Shown: positions 22,643-30,651 of the stretch, in pieces | Layout of the letters: every line of letters begins with the position of its first letter | Position numbering within the stretch: position 1 is the first letter of the stretch | From: Candidatus Mediterraneibacter intestinavium | GTDB taxonomy: Bacteria > Bacillota > Clostridia > Lachnospirales > Lachnospiraceae | Direction: 5' to 3' | Assembly (NCBI GenBank): GCA_019119205.1 | Contig: DWXK01000038.1 | Location: 1-32,363 of the forward strand | DNA: 32,363 nt | Program-made: the position numbers and the translations under genes | Notes under the pieces: model-generated | Told to the model about the DNA's origin: nothing | Database searches by the model: none | The model's input: the letters and a program-made list of their open reading frames with translations, nothing else

Positions 22643-23530
22643 TCAGCATCCTCCGCAGAGACTGCACGCGGTGGGCGTTGCAGCGCAGCCGCCCCGGGCA
22701 GTCTCACGGAGCTCCATTGGGAGACGTTTTCCCACTGTGTACATGGCATCCAGCATCTCATCGAAGGGGATGGGCTGGTGTACACCGCTTAAGGACAGTT
22801 CTGCGGCGATAAGAGCGTTGGCGGCTCCGGCGGCATTGCGCCCCTGACAGGGAGATTCCACCAGTCCGCCGATGGGATCACAGACCAGCCCGAGCATGTT
22901 CATCAGGACCGTAGAGGCTGCGCTCAGGCACTGGCACGGCGTCCCGCCCATCAGTTCTACAGCAGCAGAGGCAGCCATGGCAGATGCGACTCCGACCTCT
23001 GCCTGACAGCCGCCTACCGCACCGGCGACGGTGGCGTTTCTCATGGCAAGATAGCCGATGGCTCCGGCATTGAAGAGCACGCGGATGACCTCTTCATCGG
23101 AGAGACTATGTTCTTCCTGCAATGCAAGGAGGACGCCGGGGACGACGCCGGAGGAACCTGCCGTGGGGGCGGCCACGATCAGTCCCATGGAGGTGTTCAC
23201 TTCCAGCACTGCCATCGCGTAAGTGATGCTGCGGCTGATGACATCACCGCAGACGCTCTTTCCCTCGTTACGGTGACGGGCGAGAAGCTGCGCCTCTCCT
23301 CCGATCAGACCGCCCATGGATTTTTTCGGAGCATGGATCGGAGCGCGCGCCGATTCTTTCATGATCTCCCAGGCATGTCCCATCCGCGCGAGAACGTCTT
23401 TGCGGGAGACTTCGGTGAAACTGCATTCCCGTCTCAGCATGATCTCCGAGATCGGAAGCCCGTGGCTGCGGCACAGGCCGGAGAGCTCTTCTGCATTTCT
23501 GAAATTGATCTTTCTCTTACATCCATCCAT
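22643..23530 (-). CDS. sdaAA: L-serine dehydratase, iron-sulfur dependent, alpha subunit
   Basis: A 295-residue subunit carrying the catalytic [4Fe-4S] site of the anaerobic L-serine ammonia-lyase, which turns serine into pyruvate and ammonia. Visible family features: AAPTAGSSGVVPGVLLAL, AGAIGYLAMRNATVAGAVGGCQAEVGVASAMAASA, CDPIGGLVESPCQGRNAAGAANA, and the cysteine-rich end ACSLCGGC. The candidate cluster cysteines lie in GGCQAE, VCDPIGG, SPCQGRN and the tail. AGGAGG sits about nine bases before the ATG. It is the second gene of an operon, three bases after the beta subunit gene. Confidence 0.95.
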   Translation of the reverse strand: MDGCKRKINFRNAEELSGLCRSHGLPISEIMLRRECSFTEVSRKDVLARMGHAWEIMKESARAPIHAPKKSMGGLIGGEAQLLARHRNEGKSVCGDVISRSITYAMAVLEVNTSMGLIVAAPTAGSSGVVPGVLLALQEEHSLSDEEVIRVLFNAGAIGYLAMRNATVAGAVGGCQAEVGVASAMAASAAVELMGGTPCQCLSAASTVLMNMLGLVCDPIGGLVESPCQGRNAAGAANALIAAELSLSGVHQPIPFDEMLDAMYTVGKRLPMELRETARGGCAATPTACSLCGGC

Positions 23531-23533
23531 TTC

Positions 23534-24214
23534 CTATGCCTCCTTTTGTGACTGCACCAGCATCACGTCGCGGACATACTGGTTTTCCCGGATCCTGCGG
23601 ACTGCTTCTTCGGGAAGGAAGTCGTCGGACTCGACGATGCTGTAGGCAGTGGAGCCTTTCTCCTCCCTGTAGAGTTTCATATATGCGATATTGACATTCT
23701 TTTCGCTCAGACACCGGGTGATGTGGGCGACCACGCCCGGCTTGTCCTGCTGTACTACGATGAGAGTACTGTACTCACCGGAGAAGTCTACTTCCACCTG
23801 GTCGATCCGTGTGATGCGCACCTTTCCGCCTCCGATGGATTCGCCCCGGACTGTGAGGACGTGCCCCTCGATATCTTCCATCCGGATGTCGACGGTGTTG
23901 GGATGGATCTCGGTCTCCCGGTCATTGACGGTAAAAGAATAGGAGAGTCCACGTTCTTCTGCGATGGAAAAAGAATCCGGGATGCGGCGGTCATCGGTAG
24001 AAAAGCCCATGATCCCGCCCAGAAGAGCCCGGTCTGTCCCGTGTCCCCGGTAAGTCTGCGCGAAAGAGCCGTACAGGGTGAAGTCCGCCCGGACAAGTTC
24101 CCGGTTCATCATCTTGCGGGCGAGGAGCGCGATCGCCGCCGCCCCTGCCGTGTGGGAGCTGGAAGGTCCGATCATGTTCGGACCGAGTACATCGAATACA
24201 CTGATAAAAGACAT
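23534..24214 (-). CDS. sdaAB: L-serine dehydratase, iron-sulfur dependent, beta subunit
   Basis: A 226-residue subunit. Residues 1-130 form the SDH beta domain (FDVLGPNMIGPSSSHTAGAAAIALLARKM, then SFAQTYRGHGTDRALLGGIMGF). Residues about 145-222 form an ACT domain (TLIVVQQDKPGVVAHITRCLSEKNVNIAYMKLYRE), which in this family may sense serine. GGAGG precedes the ATG. It is the first gene of the minus-strand operon and is transcribed away from the LysR gene, with a well-formed promoter in the shared 128-base gap. Confidence 0.95.
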   Translation of the reverse strand: MSFISVFDVLGPNMIGPSSSHTAGAAAIALLARKMMNRELVRADFTLYGSFAQTYRGHGTDRALLGGIMGFSTDDRRIPDSFSIAEERGLSYSFTVNDRETEIHPNTVDIRMEDIEGHVLTVRGESIGGGKVRITRIDQVEVDFSGEYSTLIVVQQDKPGVVAHITRCLSEKNVNIAYMKLYREEKGSTAYSIVESDDFLPEEAVRRIRENQYVRDVMLVQSQKEA

Positions 24215-24259
24215 GCTGTTCCTCCTGATTTTTTGTACTGTTGACCTTTTAGCATCTGT

Positions 24260-24294
24260 AGTATATCATGACAGTATACATGAATCAAATTCAT
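24260..24294 (-). promoter_or_regulatory. Promoter of sdaAB-sdaAA with overlapping palindrome
   Basis: On the minus strand: TTGATT (24288-24283), 17-base spacer, TATACT (24265-24260). A palindrome ATGAAT-CAA-ATTCAT (24280-24294) overlaps the -35, and a second dyad GTATA/TATAC (24261-24265, 24275-24279) lies in the spacer/-10 area. These fit a LysR-type binding region acting on both divergent genes. Confidence 0.7.
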
Positions 24295-24342
24295 AGATTT
24301 TATAGAATAATTGAAAATAATTCATGATACGGAGATGAGAAG

Positions 24343-25251
24343 ATGGAATTACGACAGCTTCAGACATTTATGGCGATCACCCAGACCGGAAGTTTTTCCA
24401 AAGCGGCGCAGTCCCTTGGGTACTCTCAGTCTGCGGTGACAGTGCAGATCCGGCTTCTGGAACAGGAACTGGACGCCCGGCTGTTTGACCGGATGGGAAA
24501 GAGTGTGGCGCTGACGTCCCAGGGGAGGGAGTTCCAACGGTATGCGGCGGATATCATACAGGAGATGAACCGGGCAAAAAATTTTAACCGGAAGCGGGAT
24601 GAACTGAGCAGTCCTCTGAGTATCGGAACATTGGAGTCTCTCTGCTTTTCCAAGCTCCCGCCGATCCTGAACCACTTCCGGCAGGAGCATCCCAGGGTAT
24701 CGATCCGGATCATCACCGGCTCTCCGAAAGAGCTGATCGGCCAGATGGAAGCGAACCGTCTGGATCTGATCTATATTCTGGACAGGCAGCGATATAATGA
24801 GAACTGGAATAAAGTCATGGAAGTGGAGGAACCGATCGTCTTTGTGTCCTCCGCATCCTCCCCGCTGGCAGGGAGAAAGGGGATGGAAGCAGAGGAACTG
24901 CTGGAGTGTCCGTTCTTCCTGACAGAGAAAGACGAGAACTATCGGAGGGAGCTGGACAGCTTTCTCGAGACAAAGGGACGGATGCTCACACCGGCTCTGG
25001 AGATCAGCAATACCGAATTTATCATCCGGATGGTCCGGGAGAACAGGGGGATATCGTATCTTCCTTTGTTTGCGGTCCGTGAGTGGGTGGAGCGGGGAGA
25101 ACTCGCCATACTTGACGTGCCGGAACTTAAGAGGACTCTTTACCGGCAGATCTTCTATCACAGGAATAAATGGCTGTCGCCGGAGATGGAGGAGTTTATA
25201 AAAGCTGCAGAGTCTGATATTGTATTAAATGGGGCAGGAGTGGTATATTAG
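24343..25251 (+). CDS. LysR family transcriptional regulator
   Basis: A 302-residue regulator. The N-terminal winged helix is clear: MELRQLQTFMAITQTGSFSKAAQSLGYSQSAVTVQIRLLEQELDARLFDR. A linker helix follows to about residue 85, then the effector domain (SIGTLESLCFSKLPPILNHFRQEHPRVSIRIITGSPKELIGQM... and RENRGISYLPLFAVREW). It lies divergent to the serine dehydratase operon and directly before the ThrE-like transporter genes, so it most likely controls one or both of them, with serine or threonine as the likely signal (inference). GGAG lies about 12 bases upstream, with a nearer GAGAAG. Confidence 0.93.
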   Translation: MELRQLQTFMAITQTGSFSKAAQSLGYSQSAVTVQIRLLEQELDARLFDRMGKSVALTSQGREFQRYAADIIQEMNRAKNFNRKRDELSSPLSIGTLESLCFSKLPPILNHFRQEHPRVSIRIITGSPKELIGQMEANRLDLIYILDRQRYNENWNKVMEVEEPIVFVSSASSPLAGRKGMEAEELLECPFFLTEKDENYRRELDSFLETKGRMLTPALEISNTEFIIRMVRENRGISYLPLFAVREWVERGELAILDVPELKRTLYRQIFYHRNKWLSPEMEEFIKAAESDIVLNGAGVVY

Positions 25252-25287
25252 ACAGGTATGGTGAGAAAAGAAGTCGGGGAAAAAAGA

Positions 25288-26061
25288 ATGGATGATAAAT
25301 CAACGGCAAATATGGCAGTTCTGGCAGGAGAGATCATGCTGAAGAGCGGCGCGGAGACTTACCGCGTGGAAGATACGATCAAACATATCCTTGATACCGC
25401 GGGAACAGCGGAGACGGAGGCTCTTGTGATGCTGACCGGGATCATCGTCACGATAGACCGTCCCGGGGAGGAGGCGGTCACTGTGATGCGCCGGGTCCAT
25501 GACAGGGGGACAAACATGCACCGCATCGTGGAGGTGAACGAGATCTCAAGGAAGTACTGTGCCGGGGAACTGTCAGCGGAAGAGACCTGGGAAAAGCTGA
25601 AAAGCATAAAGGGAAAACAATATAGTGTCCTGATGTATAACCTTGCCACCGTGCTGGTGCCGGCGGGATTCGCTCCGCTGTTTGGAGGCGGGATCCGGGA
25701 GATCCTGGCCGCGGCGGGGATAGGGATCGTTCTGGCAGTCCTCACGACGATCGGGAAACGGGTACGGATCGGCAGGTTCATCCTGAACATGATCTGTGCG
25801 GCAGGCGCTGCCGTGGCTGCGGTCCTCCTGCAGCTCTGGAACCCGCTCCTGAACATGGACACGGTCATTATCAGCGGTATCATGCCCCTTGTACCCGGAG
25901 TGGCGATCACCAATGCCATACGGGATACGCTCCGTGGCGACTATATCTCGGGCGGTGCAAGAGCCCTGGAAGCGTTCGTGACTGCGGCGGCAGTTGCCAT
26001 CGGAGTCGGTGTGGGGATCGGGCTGACAACTGTTTTCTGGCAGGGAGGTGGTCTGCTGTGA
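25288..26061 (+). CDS. Threonine/serine exporter family protein, N-terminal component (ThrE/YjjP type)
   Basis: A 257-residue protein (267 if it starts at ATG 25258). The cytoplasmic N-terminal part carries the ThrE/YjjP pattern AVLAGEIMLKSGAETYRVEDTIKHIL, with a Ser/Asp-rich domain VTIDRPGEEAVTVMRRVHDRGTNMHRIVEVNEISR. Four or five membrane helices follow (about 110-250), including the signature MDTVIISGIMPLVPGVAITNAIRDTLRGDYISG. The family exports threonine and serine. GGGGA about seven bases before the ATG at 25288 favours that start. It overlaps the next gene by a few bases, forming a two-gene YjjP/YjjB unit next to serine degradation genes. Confidence 0.9.
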   Translation: MDDKSTANMAVLAGEIMLKSGAETYRVEDTIKHILDTAGTAETEALVMLTGIIVTIDRPGEEAVTVMRRVHDRGTNMHRIVEVNEISRKYCAGELSAEETWEKLKSIKGKQYSVLMYNLATVLVPAGFAPLFGGGIREILAAAGIGIVLAVLTTIGKRVRIGRFILNMICAAGAAVAAVLLQLWNPLLNMDTVIISGIMPLVPGVAITNAIRDTLRGDYISGGARALEAFVTAAAVAIGVGVGIGLTTVFWQGGGLL

Positions 26062-26492
26062 TGGAACTGGTTTTGGTGACAGTGGGATGTTTCCTGGCTG
26101 TTGCGGGGTTTGCGGTACTTGTGGAGACTCCGCGGAAATACATCCTGCAGGCTGGATTTGCCGGAGCGTTCGGCGGCTGGGTCTACTTTTACAGTATGCA
26201 GCGCGGCCTTGACACTGTGCCGGCATGTTTTCTCTCAGCGCTGGTGATCTCCCTGGTGGCACATATCTTTGCGAGGATATTCAAGGCGCCGGTCACGGTG
26301 TTCCTGATCGCAGGCATACTGCCTACTGTACCCGGGGCAGGAATGTACAGGGCGGTCTACTATATCATCGCGGACGACCGGGCCCGGTCGTCCTATTATC
26401 TGCTCCAGACACTGGAGATCGCGGGAGTGATCGCTCTGGCGATATTTATCGTGGATACGGTGTTCAGGATCCGGATAAAGAGAAAAAAATGA
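26058..26492 (+). CDS. Threonine/serine exporter family protein, C-terminal component (YjjB type)
   Basis: A 144-residue protein with four predicted membrane helices and the family block APVTVFLIAGILPTVPGAGMYRAVYYI, the counterpart of the PLVPG motif in the partner protein. Full-length ThrE of Corynebacterium joins both parts; here they are separate and presumably assemble. GGAGGTG (26044-26050) is nine bases before GTG 26058 and twelve before ATG 26061, so the GTG start is slightly preferred. Both overlap the stop of the preceding gene. Confidence 0.88.
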   Translation: MMELVLVTVGCFLAVAGFAVLVETPRKYILQAGFAGAFGGWVYFYSMQRGLDTVPACFLSALVISLVAHIFARIFKAPVTVFLIAGILPTVPGAGMYRAVYYIIADDRARSSYYLLQTLEIAGVIALAIFIVDTVFRIRIKRKK

Positions 26493-26522
26493 GAATGATC
26501 TTAAGTCAGGAGAAGCGCGGAC

Positions 26523-27521
26523 ATGATGGAACTGGTCACGGGCGGGAGCGGCAGCGGCAAATCCGCATATGCGGAAAATGCAGTCTGTCAAAGCCGCAGA
26601 CGTTTACAGGAAAAGGAAAAAAGGGAGATACCCCTCTATTATATTGCAGACATGTTCCCTTATGGCAGGGAGACAGAGGAAAAGATCGAAAATCACAGAC
26701 AGATGCGTGCGGGAAAGGGATTTCATACGCTGGAGTGGTACCAGGATCTGGCGGGGAAACTGACTGGAGAGGATGCGCCTGAACTGAGTGGAGCCTGTGT
26801 CCTGCTTGAGTGTGTGTCAAACCTCACTGCAAATGAGATGTACATGGAAGGCGGAGCAGGAGAAAATACCGTGGAAGCGGCAGTGAGCGGGATACGTCTC
26901 CTGAAGGAAAGATGCAGACATCTTGTGGTGGTGACGAACGAGGTGTTCGCGGAATCCGAGCCGGATTCTCCGGAGATGGCGGTCTATAAGAAAAATCTGG
27001 CGCAGATCAACCGGGCGCTGGCAGAGATGTCGGACCGGGTGAGCGAAGTGGTATACGGGCGCCGGATCCCTGTGAAGGGAGATCCTAGACAGACGGACGG
27101 ACAGAACCTGCAGGAGCAGGCAGCGGAAGAAAGGGGCAGGACAGGCATGAAACTGGTGACAGGTGGCGCATATCAGGGGAAACTTGGCTATGCGAAAGAG
27201 TTGTATCCGGATGTAGTGTGGAAAGACGGGGCAGAGTGCGGACTGCAGGACATCGAGACTTGTGAGGCGCTGGACCGTTTCCATCTCTTTGTGAGAAGAT
27301 GGCTGGAAGCAGGCAGGACAAAAGAAGAACTGATCGATACGGTACTTAAAAAGAACAGCGGGATCCTTATCGTATGTGATGAGGTCGGATGCGGGCTTGT
27401 CCCGGTGGACGCCTTTGAGCGGGAGTACAGGGAAGCGGTAGGGCGTATCTGCACAGCGTTTGCTGACAGAGCAGACCGGGTGGACCGGGTCGTCTGCGGG
27501 ATCGGGATGAGGATCAAATAA
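26523..27521 (+). CDS. cobU: Adenosylcobinamide kinase/guanylyltransferase with a second, degenerate CobU-like domain
   Basis: A 332-residue tandem protein. Residues 1-185 are a complete CobU: GGSGSGKS (7-14), the guanylate-accepting histidine in ENHR (H58), VLLECVSNLTANEM, and the ending VVTNEVFAESEPDSPEMAVYKKNLAQINRALAEMSDRVSEVVYG. Residues 209-332 repeat the fold in shortened form: GGAYQGKL (214-221), VCDEVGCGLVPVDAFEREYREAVGRI. The second P-loop lacks the Ser/Thr after GK, so it should not bind nucleotide normally. CobU phosphorylates adenosylcobinamide and adds GMP on the way to cobalamin. Family proteins are usually about 180 residues; the second domain begins with a methionine at 27147 preceded by AGGA, so it might also be made separately. 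AGGAG (26508-26512) precedes the start. Confidence 0.9.
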   Translation: MMELVTGGSGSGKSAYAENAVCQSRRRLQEKEKREIPLYYIADMFPYGRETEEKIENHRQMRAGKGFHTLEWYQDLAGKLTGEDAPELSGACVLLECVSNLTANEMYMEGGAGENTVEAAVSGIRLLKERCRHLVVVTNEVFAESEPDSPEMAVYKKNLAQINRALAEMSDRVSEVVYGRRIPVKGDPRQTDGQNLQEQAAEERGRTGMKLVTGGAYQGKLGYAKELYPDVVWKDGAECGLQDIETCEALDRFHLFVRRWLEAGRTKEELIDTVLKKNSGILIVCDEVGCGLVPVDAFEREYREAVGRICTAFADRADRVDRVVCGIGMRIK

Positions 27522-27523
27522 AA

Positions 27524-27545
27524 TGTTACAGTTTACACTGCAACA
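27524..27545 (+). promoter_or_regulatory. Hairpin between cobU and cbiC
   Basis: TGTTACAGT and ACTGCAACA pair over nine positions with one mismatch and a TTAC loop. No T-run follows, so it may be a processing or operator site rather than a terminator. Confidence 0.35.
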
Positions 27546-27580
27546 ATAGGATTAAGGACAGAAGAAGGAGAAGTTGGATC

Positions 27581-28252
27581 ATGATGACAGAACTGGAGCA
27601 GGTGCGTCCTGCTGATATTGAGAAAAGAAGCTTTGAGATCATAACAGAAGAACTGGGGAACAGGGCGCTCATCCCGGGAACGGAGCCCATTGTCAAACGA
27701 TGCATCCACACCAGCGCGGACTTTGATTATGCGGATAATCTTGTCTTTTCGGAACATGCCGTGGAGAGAGCACTTGATGCGATCCGCAGCGGAGCCTCTA
27801 TCGTGACGGATACCCAGATGGGACGGTCGGGGATCAATAAAAAAAGGCTTGCCCGGTACGGAGGAGAAGTGTACTGCTTTATGTCGGATGAAGACGTGGC
27901 AGAAGCGGCGAAGCGGGACGGTACGACCAGGGCAGCAGCGAGCATGGACAAAGCGGCGGCGATGTACAGAGCAGCACAGGAACAAAAGACAGCGATATGC
28001 ACCGACCGGCTGATCTTTGCCATCGGAAACGCTCCCACCGCCCTTGTGCGCCTTTATGAACTGATAAAGGAAGGGGCTCTGAAACCGGAGCTGATCATCG
28101 GGGTGCCGGTGGGATTCGTTAATGTGGTACAGTCAAAAGAGCTGATACTGGGACTGGAAGATACGCCTTACATCGTTGCGCGGGGACGCAAAGGCGGGAG
28201 CAACATCGCAGCGTGCATCTGTAACGCGCTGCTGTATATGCTGGATGACTGA
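27581..28252 (+). CDS. cbiC: Precorrin-8X methylmutase (CbiC/CobH)
   Basis: A 223-residue enzyme that moves a methyl group from C11 to C12 in cobalt-precorrin-8 to give cobyrinate, a late corrin-ring step. The catalytic histidine is H43 in KRCIHTSADFDY. Other family blocks are IRSGASIVTDTQMGRSGI, FAIGNAPTALVRLYELI, IIGVPVGFVNVVQSKE, and RGRKGGSNIAACICNALLY. AGGAG lies about ten bases before the first of two ATG codons. It sits between cobU and the precorrin-2 dehydrogenase gene. Confidence 0.95.
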   Translation: MMTELEQVRPADIEKRSFEIITEELGNRALIPGTEPIVKRCIHTSADFDYADNLVFSEHAVERALDAIRSGASIVTDTQMGRSGINKKRLARYGGEVYCFMSDEDVAEAAKRDGTTRAAASMDKAAAMYRAAQEQKTAICTDRLIFAIGNAPTALVRLYELIKEGALKPELIIGVPVGFVNVVQSKELILGLEDTPYIVARGRKGGSNIAACICNALLYMLDD

Positions 28253-28263
28253 AGGGAGAAAAA

Positions 28264-28740
28264 ATGGAAAGACCCTATTTTCCTATGTTTGTAAATCTGA
28301 CGGAAAAGCGTGTCCTGATCGCGGGCGGCGGTAAGATCGCCCTGCGGCGTGCCCGGACACTCTTTCGCTTCGGCGCGTCTGTCCATGTGACGGCGCCCAA
28401 ACTGTGCGGGGAGCTGGAAGAGATGGAAGGAGAGGGACTGATCACAACAGAGCACAGACCATATCAGGCAGGGGATGTGGAAGGATATGACCTGGTCCTC
28501 GCTGCGACGGATGACAGGGCGGTCAACCGGAAGATATGGGAAGAGTGCCGGGAGAGAAAGATCATGGTCAATGTGTCTGACGATAAGGCTCTCTGCGATT
28601 TTTATTTTCCTTCCGTGGTGATGACGGAAGATGCTGTGATCGGCATCAATTCAGGAGGAGAGGATCCGGCAGGGACGAAGGCGCTGAGAGCGAAGATCGA
28701 GGAACTGTGCGATGCAGAACATGATTCCCTTTATCACTGA
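28264..28740 (+). CDS. Precorrin-2 dehydrogenase (siroheme synthase N-terminal/SirC type)
   Basis: A 158-residue NAD-dependent dehydrogenase that oxidises precorrin-2 to sirohydrochlorin. The start YFPMFVNLTEKRVLIAGGGKIALRRARTLFRFGASVHVTAP carries the Rossmann glycine motif (GGGKIALRRA, residues 21-30), followed by LVLAATDDRAVNRKIWEEC and VNVSDDKALCDFYFPSVV as in CysG N-domain, Met8p and SirC. The chain is shorter than SirC (about 200), lacking most of the C-terminal helical domain, which is common in clostridial versions. It uses the product of CobA (encoded at 2043) and belongs to the cbiC/cobU unit, starting 11 bases after cbiC. Confidence 0.92.
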   Translation: MERPYFPMFVNLTEKRVLIAGGGKIALRRARTLFRFGASVHVTAPKLCGELEEMEGEGLITTEHRPYQAGDVEGYDLVLAATDDRAVNRKIWEECRERKIMVNVSDDKALCDFYFPSVVMTEDAVIGINSGGEDPAGTKALRAKIEELCDAEHDSLYH

Positions 28741-28787
28741 GCGGGGCGTGAACCGTAGCTTGCTGAAACACAAATAGAAACAAAACA

Positions 28788-28816
28788 TTGCCAAAAGTTT
28801 ATATTTTGTTTATAAT
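28788..28816 (+). promoter_or_regulatory. Promoter of the putP-like gene
   Basis: TTGCCA (28788-28793), a 17-base spacer, and TATAAT (28811-28816). Downstream in the leader, GCCGGT-CTGT-ACCGGC (28852-28867) is a compact six-pair hairpin just before the ribosome binding region. Confidence 0.8.
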
Positions 28817-28893
28817 CATTTCTATGCTGTGTCACAGTACACATAAAAAGTGCCGGTCTGTACCGGCGCGCAACATAGAAAGGAAAATATGGA

Positions 28894-30444
28894 ATGGGAG
28901 ACACATTACAGATACTGATCGCCATGGTCATCTATATGGCGGCAGTCATCATTTTGGGTGTTACTTTTGCAAAAAAAGCAAATGCGAGTTCAGACGCATA
29001 CTTTCTCGGGGGCAGGAGCCTTGGCCCCTGGGTGACGGCAATGAGCGCGGAGGCGTCAGATATGTCGGGCTGGCTGCTCATGGGGCTGCCGGGAGTGGCA
29101 TACTGGAGCGGTATCGCAGATGCAGCTTGGACAGCGATCGGGCTGGCGGCCGGTACATATATCAACTGGCTGATCGTCTCAAAAAGGCTCCGCCGTTACA
29201 GTGAGAAAGCGGGCAATGCGATCACACTGCCGGAATATTTTTCCAACCGTTTTCACGAGAAGCGGAAAGTGATCATGACGATCGCGGCGGTATTTATCCT
29301 GATCTTTTTCACGGTCTATGCGGCAAGCTGCCTTGTGACCTGCGGGAAGCTTTTCTCCACGCTGTTTGATCTGCCTTATATCCCCATGATGATCGTGGGC
29401 GCACTGTTCGTCCTTATCTATACGATTATCGGCGGATTCCTTGCGGAGAGTGCTTCAGACTTCATGCAGGCGGTGGTGATGATCATCGCTCTTGGCGTGA
29501 TCGTTGTCGTAGGGACAGTCTCGGCGGGCGGTCTTGGAGCTGTCATCGAGAATGCACAGTCGATCCCGGGCTTCCTTGATTTCTTCGGTATCGCGACGCC
29601 GGAGACAGCAGACGGAGTACAGCAGGCCGCGAACGAGGTGCCGCTGTTCGGGGAGGCGGCAGAGTATGGATTCCTGCCGATCGCATCTGCGCTTGCATGG
29701 GGACTGGGATATTTCGGAGTTCCGCAGGTGCTCCTGCGGTTCATGGCGATCCGACACGAAGATGAACTGACACGCTCCCGCCGGATCGCGACAGTGTGGG
29801 TGGTCATCTCCCTGACGATCGCTGTATTTATCGGGCTTGTGGGAAGAACGCTCTACCCGACAGCGCTGACAACATCATCGGATGCGGAAAATGTATTCAT
29901 TCTTCTCGCTACGAATCTGCTCCCGCCGCTGATCGCGGGATTTGTAATGGCAGGGATCCTGGCAGCAACGATCAGCTCTTCAGATTCTTATCTGCTGATC
30001 GCGGCTTCCGCCTTCGCAAAGAACATCTATCAGGGACTGTTCCGCAAGAAAGCCTCTGACAGGGAAGTGCTGAATGTCTCGAGACTGACACTGCTCCTGA
30101 TCGCTGTGGTGGCGATCGTCATCGCTTTGGATGAGAACAGCGTCATATTCACGATCGTAAGCTTTGCCTGGGCGGGATTCGGCGCTACGTTCGGACCGCT
30201 GATGCTTTTCAGCCTGTTCTGGAAAAGGACTACGCGTGCAGGCGCGATCGCCGGTATGGTCAGCGGAGCCGGTATGGTATTTGTGTGGAACCTGCTCGTC
30301 CGTCCGCTGGGAGGACTGTGGGATATCTATGAGCTCCTGCCTGCGTTCATCTTCTCCAGTATCTGCATCGTCGTAGTGTCGCTCCTGACACCGGAGCCTT
30401 CGGCACAGATCCAGAGAGAGTTTGATGAAGTGGCGGGAATGTAA
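28894..30444 (+). CDS. putP: Sodium/proline symporter (SSS family)
   Basis: A 516-residue transporter with about 13 membrane helices. Family features: DAYFLGGRSLGPWVTAMSAEASDMSGWLLMGLPG (sodium- and substrate-site region of PutP), NAITLPEYFSNRF, YTIIGGFLAESASDFMQA, GLGYFGVPQVLLRFMAI, and AGILAATISSSDSYLLIAASAFAKNIY. These fit the PutP branch rather than the pantothenate or glucose branches. It brings proline into the cell with sodium. It stands alone, with its own promoter at 28788 and a terminator at 30522. AAGGA lies about ten bases before the ATG. Confidence 0.93.
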   Translation: MGDTLQILIAMVIYMAAVIILGVTFAKKANASSDAYFLGGRSLGPWVTAMSAEASDMSGWLLMGLPGVAYWSGIADAAWTAIGLAAGTYINWLIVSKRLRRYSEKAGNAITLPEYFSNRFHEKRKVIMTIAAVFILIFFTVYAASCLVTCGKLFSTLFDLPYIPMMIVGALFVLIYTIIGGFLAESASDFMQAVVMIIALGVIVVVGTVSAGGLGAVIENAQSIPGFLDFFGIATPETADGVQQAANEVPLFGEAAEYGFLPIASALAWGLGYFGVPQVLLRFMAIRHEDELTRSRRIATVWVVISLTIAVFIGLVGRTLYPTALTTSSDAENVFILLATNLLPPLIAGFVMAGILAATISSSDSYLLIAASAFAKNIYQGLFRKKASDREVLNVSRLTLLLIAVVAIVIALDENSVIFTIVSFAWAGFGATFGPLMLFSLFWKRTTRAGAIAGMVSGAGMVFVWNLLVRPLGGLWDIYELLPAFIFSSICIVVVSLLTPEPSAQIQREFDEVAGM

Positions 30445-30521
30445 AAACGGAGACCGACAAAGATCTTTATTCAGAGAATAAAAAGTTTGAAACGGCTGGA
30501 TCTTAATAATGATCCATGAAC

Positions 30522-30566
30522 AAAAAGGGCGATAGTGATGTGAAGAATCCATTATCGTCCTTTTTT
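30522..30566 (+). terminator. Terminator after the putP-like gene
   Basis: AAAAAGGGCGATAGTG and CATTATCGTCCTTTTTT pair with two G-T wobbles around a 12-base loop, ending in six T. A smaller hairpin GGATC/GATCC lies upstream at 30498-30515. The rest of the 207-base gap holds a TATAAT at 30610-30615, a possible -10 for the esterase gene. Confidence 0.8.
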
Positions 30567-30651
30567 GCTGCAGAGAAAAAATGGCTGTCGGGAAACAGTG
30601 CGAAGGGTATATAATATATCTGAATATAAAATGATCGGAGGAGAATGAAAG

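Noticed and set aside
26493-26522. Cobalamin riboswitch before the cobU gene
   Set aside because: Only 30 bases separate cobU from the preceding gene, which is too short, and no B12-box-like sequence was recognised there.
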